64,000 nt of DNA, from positions 133,582,420-133,646,419 of the forward strand of contig CM043964.1 of assembly GCA_014529385.2 (NCBI GenBank), written 5' to 3'. The stretch is from Adiantum capillus-veneris. Lineage: Eukaryota > Streptophyta > Polypodiopsida > Polypodiales > Pteridaceae. Below the pieces are notes generated by a model, which was not told the origin of the DNA, searched no databases, and was given only the letters and a program-made list of their open reading frames with translations. The position numbers were made by a program, and so were the translations under genes. This document shows, piece by piece, positions 57,540 through 64,000 of this stretch; the first letter of the stretch is position 1, and each line of letters starts with the position of its first letter.

Positions 57540-57768
57540 GGCTCGCCCGATCCACCGGAGGAGGTCCAATAGGAGCTCCATTGGAGCTCCCCCATGCCTT
57601 GAAAGGCATGAGAATGCAGCGCGCCTTCTCACCATGCCTTTCAATGGAGCTCCCCCATGCCTTGAAAGGCATGATGAGAAGGCGCGCTGCCTTCTCACCA
57701 TGCCTTTCAAGGCATGGGGGGCTCCAATGGAGCTCCTATTGGACCTCCTCCGGTGGATCGGGCGAGCC
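57540..57768. repeat. Long foldback palindrome
   Basis: The left arm (57,540-57,610, starting GGCTCGCCCGATCCACC) is the reverse complement of the right arm (57,699-57,768, ending GGTGGATCGGGCGAGCC), with one base missing from the right arm. Inside, GCAGCGCGCCTTCTCA (57,616-57,631) pairs with TGAGAAGGCGCGCTGC (57,675-57,690), and ATGCCTTTCA pairs with TGAAAGGCAT near the centre. Almost the whole 229 bp can fold on itself. GC-rich arms stand out from the AT-rich surroundings. Outside the arms, GT-rich sequence on the left faces CA-rich sequence on the right, extending the symmetry. Confidence 0.92.
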
Positions 57769-57778
57769 TGTGGAGGTA

Positions 57779-58159
57779 AGCACACACATACACACTCACG
57801 CTGACACACACACACACAGTGATACTCATGCATATACACACACATCACACTTGCATACACACACACACACATTACACTTGCATACACACACACTCAGTAA
57901 AACAATCACACACATACATATACACACTTACATTCACACACATAAAAACACTTGCACACATAGCACAAACACACACACAATCATGCATACGCACACACAT
58001 TACACTTGCATACACACACATACATACATACACACACACACATATATAAACACTTGCATTCACAACATCAACGCACTTGCATACATAGCACAAACACACA
58101 CACAAGCATGCATATAGACACACACATATTACACTTGCATACACACACACACATACATC

Positions 58160-58197
<38 letters not shown>

Positions 58198-58310
58198 AAC
58201 ACTTGCATTCACACACATCAACACACTTGCATACAAGACACCATGCATACACACACCCACTTACAGTAACAATCATGCATACACACACTTACAGTAACAA
58301 TTACAATGAT
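57779..58310. repeat. CA-rich cryptic repeats
   Basis: Tandem variants of ACTTGCATACACACACACA with CATATATAAACACTTGCATTCACA blocks (58,044 and 58,190). They code only for His/Thr-type artefacts. Confidence 0.9.
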
Positions 58311-58643
58311 GTGAGAACAGCTCGTTGTAGAGCAGAGTTATACAAATGTCATTTAGTGGGTTTGTATTTTTCCTTGCCGTGAGCAAGTTGCGAATGGTTT
58401 TTTTTTTTAATTTGCATTTTACGTCGTTATGCTGCCAAAATTTAGAAGTTTATATTTTTATTGTCATTGCTAAGAAGATTTTTGTTGTTTATGGTTGATA
58501 GATTATGGTTCATACACCATCTAAATGTAGCCGGACAGGTATCTCTCAAAGTAATTTCAACTACATTAAGCTATTTGTGTTCTTTTTATTTGTCTCCACA
58601 TACTCACTAAACTAGCTGTGTTCTTATTGTTTTTTGCTTTTAG
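58311..58643. other. Presumed intron or upstream region; holds a copy of the 8-kb repeat core
   Basis: CCGTGAGCAAGTTGCGAATGG, a T-run and GTCGTTATGCTGCCAAAAT (about 58,377-58,442) match the repeat core of 8,040-8,120. The segment ends in a pyrimidine-rich acceptor, TTTTGCTTTTAG, at 58,632-58,643. Confidence 0.55.
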
Positions 58644-59807
58644 GAGTAGGATACACATTAAGGTCTGGCACTACAGGGCATAGGGCCAATGCACGATCTT
58701 CCATTTCTTCTTCCAATGTCCGTCAGAAGGAGGATATTTTGGGTGATGTGCATGAAGAAGAGGATATATTGAGTGTGCATGAAGAAGAGGTGCTCATAGA
58801 TATTCATGCTACACAAGGTGAATTGGTGGCCCAAAGCGTGTCTGAAGCAACGGCAATTGTTGCTAAACCTGTCGATCATCCAATAGTATTTGGAAAGTAT
58901 GTTCATGGTCAAATATTGGAGGAGATTGTAGAGGGTTTTATTGTAAAGAGAGGTGGGAAACCTCCTCGCATTCCTCTCTGCAGTTGATGGAAAATGAAGC
59001 CATTAGAGCGGTGGGTCCAGGCACTGAGGACTTGGTGAAAAGGTTTGAGATGTGTAGATACAATGTGCTTGGAGCTCCATTTCTTGTGTCATTTAGGAAG
59101 CCAAGCCATGATCAACATTATGTTTCCGACTTAGACAAAGATGAATGGGGGCCTATTTGGTGAGAAATAAGCGATGATTTTGATAATTCCCTTCCCCTTG
59201 AGTGGGAAGACTTAAGGGGAAAAAAATTTATCGTTTGGGATGGCAATCACCGCTTGAAAACTTGGATGTGCTTAATAAAGACATGTAAATGTTTCTTTTT
59301 TGTGTAATGTAAAGTTGTCTTGTATTAGTCTATGCTTTCTAAATTTCCTTTTTGTTGTTGTAGAATTTTCAATGATAAAGTGGAGACATTGTTCTGTCAA
59401 GTGTCAATTTGTCTATGTTGATAGAAGTGCAGAGGGGGAGCTATGCTAGCTTTGCGCTCTCAAAATGAGTAGGCACATTTGTTGTTTTTAAAGATATTGC
59501 TATTACTTAATCGATGTCATTCTCTTGCCATTTAATTTAAGATAGTGTGGTTTAGGATTGGTAGAACCACTGTGAGCACAAATTTTGGGCAGGAGATCTT
59601 CTTGTTCCAAAACCTGGTTGTGGCAAGCAAAGATTCTTTATTGAAAGACTTTCCCCAAGATTGGGTTCGACGGATAGAGGTAGAGCTTGCTTGTGAGAAG
59701 AAGGCATCACAGGGGAGTTGGTACAATGCTCCTGCTCTTTTATTGGCAATGCTCATATGGAAGGTATATTTTTTTGCCTTAAAGTACACTTTTTATGTAA
59801 TTTCTAA
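58644..59807 (+). pseudogene. ParB-like N-terminal half of the methyltransferase-associated gene family, truncated
   Basis: The first exon-like block (58,644-59,284) starts after a good acceptor. It carries an acidic region (EEEDILSVHEEEVL), then IVFGKYVHGQILEEIVEGF. A frameshift near 58,985 follows, then MCRYNVLGAPFLVSFRKPSH, a TGA at 59,161, and KKFIVWDGNHRLKTWMCLI. The Asp-Gly-x-His-Arg signature with flanking hydrophobics is what ParB/sulfiredoxin-fold domains show in their nucleotide-binding motif. A short second block lies near 59,364-59,470. The last (59,542-59,763) encodes VWFRIGRTTVSTNFG through ALLLAMLIWK and ends at a GTATAT donor. From 59,673 to about 59,808 it matches 4,954-5,090, then stops inside the intron. 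Two lesions and the lost 3' half make it a pseudogene. The ParB-like call rests on one motif. Confidence 0.5.
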
Positions 59808-59835
59808 ACTTACCAAGTCCTCTCCTGATCGGGGA

Positions 59836-59946
59836 AATCCTTTCCATCAACACAAACTTTCACTTACTCTTCAATAATGACCTCCCTTGTCATGGGTGTC
59901 CAGCACAAACTTTCACTTACTCGTCAATAATGATCTCCCTTGACAT
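59836..59946. repeat. 57-bp direct duplication
   Basis: CACAAACTTTCACTTACTC followed by TCAATAATGA and CTCCCTTG occurs from about 59,850 and again from about 59,904. Confidence 0.85.
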
Positions 59947-60289
59947 CTAGGCCTTTGCCTCCGAAGGGGTTGCGGTGTTGCAATGTGCCTTTATCTTTGT
60001 TCTCAAAACATTTGAAAAACACAGTGGATGGTACAAATGCCTGCACAACAAAGTATGAAGGTACTTACCACATAAGAAGCCTCAAAAGTCTACCCACAGG
60101 CAACACATGTACGAATTACATGCATGAATTGTGTTTTCAGGATCCTTAACATGAGGCCTTGGATTCATTGTGTATGTCACCCCCTCTTTACATTAGCACA
60201 CAACTTGCTTGCAAATTCATAATGGTCTTGGGTTTCCAAGAATTCATTGTAGACTTTGGCACTTCATATGCAAACCAAACATACTTTAT
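59947..60289. other. No gene seen
   Basis: Short open stretches only, without family features. Confidence 0.45.
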
Positions 60290-60895
60290 TAACTTATCTA
60301 CCAAAATAAACAAATAACAAGGAAGAACACAAGAAAGACCAAAACAATACCAAATAGGTACCAAAAAAGTATAAAAATTGGTCAAATTGTCGTTGTATAC
60401 AACACTAAAATGGCACAGCAAAGTACCACAAACTCCCAAGACATACCCAAGAAGTACCAAAATAGTACTAGATAGGCACTCAAATAGTATCAAAAGAAAT
60501 CCAAAATAGTACCAAATAGGGACATAATAGTATCAAAGTAGGTCAAATTGTACCAAAATTGTTTCAAACAACAATTAATTAGTACAACAAACTACTAAAA
60601 ACTACCAAAACAAACCCAAGCAATACCAAAATAGTACTAAATAGGTAACAATGTAGTACCAAAATTGCAACAACACAATACCAAATATGTGATAACACAA
60701 TACCAAAATAGATCAAATTGTACCAAAATCGTTGTAAATAGCACTACATTGGTACAATAAAGTACCAAAAATTCGCCAAGATATAGCCAATAACTTCTCA
60801 CAAAAAGGTTTTAAACCAGTACCAAAATAGTTCAAAATAGTACCAAATGAAGCATAAAAAATACCAAAAATGCCAAAGATAGTACCTACATGGCA
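60290..60895. repeat. Degenerate ACCAAAATAGT-type repeat region
   Basis: TACCAAA or ACCAAAA words recur roughly every 10-30 bp, often as AATAGTACCAAA plus TAGG, with much divergence. It looks like an old minisatellite based on a unit of about 12-25 bp. No open frame of note. Confidence 0.75.
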
Positions 60896-60989
60896 CTCAA
60901 GACATACATCGGGGCACTGATGCTCCTAGCACTATCCATACTATACAAGACAAGTTCCAGACACTTGGACTGAAGCTAGGGATAGGCAA

Positions 60990-62860
60990 ACCAATGAGAT
61001 AATGACAAAGAGAACTCCCACCAGAGTTCCTAATGGTGGATACAAAGCTACAAATGATGCTTGAAGAGAGTCAAGAGTAATGAGAATGGTAGTTGAAACA
61101 CAACAAATGTGACCATTTCAAGTGGAAAAATGTGTTGCCAAAAAGTACAATGGGTTAGGGGACCTTTACACACATGGTTAACTTTTTAAGCAAGTATTAA
61201 GAGTTGAGCAAGTCACAGATTTCCACACTTCGTAGTACGAGGGATTTTGGTTAGCTTTGGAGGGAACATCATTAACATGGTTTCAACCATTGAATAACAA
61301 AAATTTTCCAAATATGAAGAAACTCCTACGAGATCTTGTGGACAAATTCTCTAAAAGAGGAATCAAACACAATACAGCTTTCTAGATCTATACCCTTAAA
61401 AGAAAAAAGAGAATGAGAAGGTAAAAGAAGTTTTGTTTCGCTTCAAGCAATACATCGAGAGATGTTCTGTGTGAGACTTACCTTAAGACAAGTGATTGTC
61501 AATTCTCTTTATAGAGGGTTTGAAAAATCTCTCAAGAAGGATTTGCACTTGAAGGCGTGCACCACGTTTGAACAAGTCACTAGAGAAGCATTGTATCTGG
61601 TTGACAATTGCAAGTATTACAAAGATGTATAAGAAGATGCAGACACAACAATCAGTAGTGCCTCTTCAACCATCGGTGATCCATCAGTAGAACATAGTGC
61701 TCCTACTTCAATCACACCAAATGTAGATCAAGTGGTTGAGAAAGTGATCCAAATTATGAACCAGACCTGTCGACGACAAAATCTGATTCTATGACAACAA
61801 CCACCCCACGTAGCAAATCTACCTAGAGTGTCAGAAATGGTGTGCAATCAAGAAAAAATACAGCAACCATGAGATGAATGAGTGTTTTTACAACCTAAAT
61901 AATGTGAGGAAAATTCCATATATACCTTAGACGGTGCAATTTTTTCCACCACCACCAAGGTACCAAATAGGTTTGAACAATGCAGCACAATGGGGAGATA
62001 AGACACGGCATGTATTGGGACAACAACCTCGTTTGCCTCAAGAAAACATGGCTATTGTTCAATATACAAAGTCTGTAGTAGAGGCACTGACAAATCAATA
62101 GTGAGTGGAAACCTATGGGGAAGAGCCTGAAGGAGCAACCTATGTCAACGAGAGTTATCCTACTTGGCTAAGCTCAAATGAGGCTACATAACATTCATAT
62201 GTTTCTCAACCAAAAAAAAACCATTATATAATGGATGAAAACATCCTCAGTTCATAGCAAATCAAAACTAAAAAATGAGAGGGTATCCGCTAGGACAGGA
62301 TAGCCAAGGGGGGCACTGCAATCCACCTAGACAAAATGTCCTTTCTATAAATGTGGAGGTAGCCATTAGGCACGAGTTTTTCTACGTAAGGGAAAGAAAA
62401 CAAAGATATTTGGGTTTTGTGAGAGTTGTGCAATAGATCAGCTGTCTCCACATAGCTCAAAGAACCCACAAAATAAGGGGAAAACAACTGCAATTGTCAT
62501 TGGGGTTTTGGCTTGTTCGTGTGGATCTAAAATCAAGCCCACTATCCTTGTCAATGTGGTGACTAGAACTCAAACTCATGAAGCTGCAAGAAACATGCAG
62601 TTTGAGGACAAGTCAAAATTGCTAGATCTAACTGAATTTGAGAGTTTAACGGAGGTCAAGACTCAAAGAAAATCCTAAAAAGCAAAAAAAGACAAAATGA
62701 AAGCTAACAGGTTAAGGGAAAAGATAGCTTTAGATGGAAAATAAAGGAAAAGTGGAAGGAGTGGAAGCATCCAAAACTTTATCAGGTGGTTAAATCTTGG
62801 TGGAAAAGGTACTGGGGCCATTGGATGCTCTGATACAATCCTACAAAGCAAGACTGAAGA
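60990..62860 (+). pseudogene. Gypsy Gag remnant related to the 32-34 kb element
   Basis: Broken frames match the other copy in order: LFKQVLRVEQVTDFHTS, LALEGTSLTWFQPL, RGIKHNTAF, SLYRGFEKSLKKDLHLKA, TTFEQVTREALYLV, KWCAIKKKYSNHEMNECFY and ILVEKVLGPLDALIQSY. Stops occur every few dozen codons. Similarity ends near 62,860, at the spacer between Gag and pol. The sequence then changes to the repeat shared with 51.8 kb, so pol was lost by truncation or rearrangement. Confidence 0.75.
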
Positions 62861-63355
62861 TGTCATAAAATCTAATATCTAACCAACCCAAATGATTTTC
62901 TCATATTAAATTTATCACTTAATGTGGGAGAATAAACGGGAACAAGTGTTAAGATATAGATATGTGCTTATAGATCTATCTCAACACGGGGCCAATGGTA
63001 AAGGGGCCCAAATGAGAGATGGTCTATCAAAGAGCAAGGCTAACCAATGGAGCATAATACCTTAGGGTTAGCTTCATTGAAGACCTCCGATAATGTGTGT
63101 AAAAGTCCTTTGACCTTAGGTAAGCTAGGGCTGAGCTTGAGGTGGGAACCCGGCCCAAGCTCAAGGTGCTTGTCGTGCTTGAGGTGCTTTTTCTGCTTGA
63201 GGTGCTTGTCGTGCTTGAGGTGCTTGATTAAGGTTCTTGAGGTGATTAATCTGCTACATGCTTGAGGTGCTTGGCTTGCTACATGATTAAGGTACTTGAG
63301 GTGCTTTGACAAGCTTGCCTGAGATGCTTAGTCATGCTTGATGACTAAGGTGCTT
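62860..63355 (+). repeat. Dispersed repeat, copy 2, with expanded minisatellite
   Basis: Matches 51,800-52,190 as described there. At 63,160-63,330 it contains about nine GCTTGAGGTGCTT-type units, where copy 1 has about two. Confidence 0.75.
63160..63330. repeat. CTTGAGGTGCTT minisatellite
   Basis: Units of about 15-18 bp, GCTTGAGGTGCTTGTCGT and variants (GATTAAGGTTCTTGAGGTG, GCTACATG linkers), head-to-tail. Confidence 0.85.
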
Positions 63356-64000
63356 GAGCACCAAAGTCAAAAAGGATCTCTACAAAGAGGGTGGCGAGCC
63401 CTTTTCCTAGGGGCTAGAGAGAGAACACACACTCACACACACAAGGAAGGCCCAAGCTTGAAGAGGCAGCAGGGACACATGTCAGGCCCCTACCTATGTT
63501 ACCTTCATGAGATGCCTGAAACCTATTGGTTGGCACCCAAGGGGTCCAATATTAATTTAGATTTAATTATTTAATTTAGCATTTATCTAGCCCTCTCTCT
63601 CAAAGGGGAAAGGGGGACACTTGTCTCAAGGCTACCCCTACTGCTTGTAATGCCTCCTGCTCATGATTGGCTAGGCCTGGAGGGGTCCAATGAGCTTCAA
63701 GCATGAGCTACAAGGGGGGGTCGACCCAAGCAAGCTAGGGGGATGCTTAGAGGTTATACTCACCCACACACACTCACAAACACTGTCATTGTATACTATG
63801 CAAAGTGCAAGAGCTCCCTCTCCTTCTCCAAGCAAGTAGAGGTTGAGAGCCTACAACAACACTCTTGGCTATGGAGTGAAAATCCAACCAAGAGCCATGC
63901 TTCAATGCTTAAGCTTGCCATCTCCTTCTTCTTCATTACTATGCTATTATGTATGCTAGCAACAAGAGTATGATAAGTGAGGAACTAATTCTTTCTCCTA
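63356..64000. other. No gene seen
   Basis: Mixed sequence with short CA/GA stretches (63,420-63,443) and an open frame at 63,743-63,973 that has no recognisable features and runs near the window end. The hydrophobic end of that frame (SFFFITMLLCML) is not enough for a call. Confidence 0.45.

Noticed and set aside
57497-58117. 206-codon frame over the palindrome and CA tract
   Set aside because: It is composed of palindrome and microsatellite translation; there is no conserved domain.

Overview
This window is a repeat-dominated stretch of a nuclear plant genome. It is almost entirely nested LTR retrotransposons, decayed transposase-type genes and simple repeats. No intact host gene, rRNA or tRNA was recognised. 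The plant assignment rests on the element types: a Tat-lineage Ty3/gypsy family with two RNase H domains, chromovirus-type gypsy remnants, and Ty1/copia elements primed by initiator-Met tRNA. Two gene-like remnants (a ParB-like/methyltransferase family and a MULE-like transposase) remind me of families in non-flowering land plants such as ferns, lycophytes or mosses. That is an impression from memory, not something the sequence proves.

Layout. 1-2420 is a frameshifted chromovirus-like pol remnant. About 2.4-4.9 kb has no clear gene but holds a CA tract, a hairpin-forming minisatellite and a candidate LTR edge. About 4.95-7.81 kb is an exon/intron-structured pseudogene of eleven exon-like blocks that ends in a SAM-dependent methyltransferase motif. 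It is followed by about 155-bp tandem repeats (8.04-8.77 kb) and unassigned AT-rich sequence with small duplications. From about 11.45 to 32.25 kb lies a Tat array: a rearranged partial element in three pieces, an LTR (17,923-19,324), a nearly complete internal region, and a second LTR. That second LTR is split by a young copia element on the minus strand (26,192-31,369) with apparently identical LTRs and one open 1,428-residue polyprotein.

From 32.25 to 43.9 kb is a different, heavily mutated gypsy element. It is interrupted by a second copy of the same copia family in the opposite orientation (36,315-41,443), which carries many stops. The two copias form an inverted pair of about 5.1-kb arms. 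About 46.7-50.7 kb is a decayed minus-strand chromovirus with a chromodomain-like tail. About 51.8-52.5 kb is a candidate LTR ending at a Met-type primer site. 52.8-56.1 kb is a minus-strand MULE-like transposase pseudogene. 56.5-58.3 kb is a GT/AT/CA-rich tract enclosing a long foldback palindrome (57,540-57,768).

At 58.64-59.81 kb a second copy of the 5-kb gene family carries the N-terminal, ParB-like half and breaks off inside the intron near which the first copy begins. The right end holds direct and degenerate repeats, a second gag remnant related to the 32-kb gypsy, and a repeat shared with the 52-kb candidate LTR.

How the parts relate: the region grew by repeated nested insertion (copia into Tat LTR, copia into gypsy pol), rearrangement of Tat copies with very short homology at the joins, and mutational decay. 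Where an intact copy allows comparison, the premature stops are mostly C-to-T changes at CAG or CGA codons. The only product that looks able to function is the polyprotein of the minus-strand copia.
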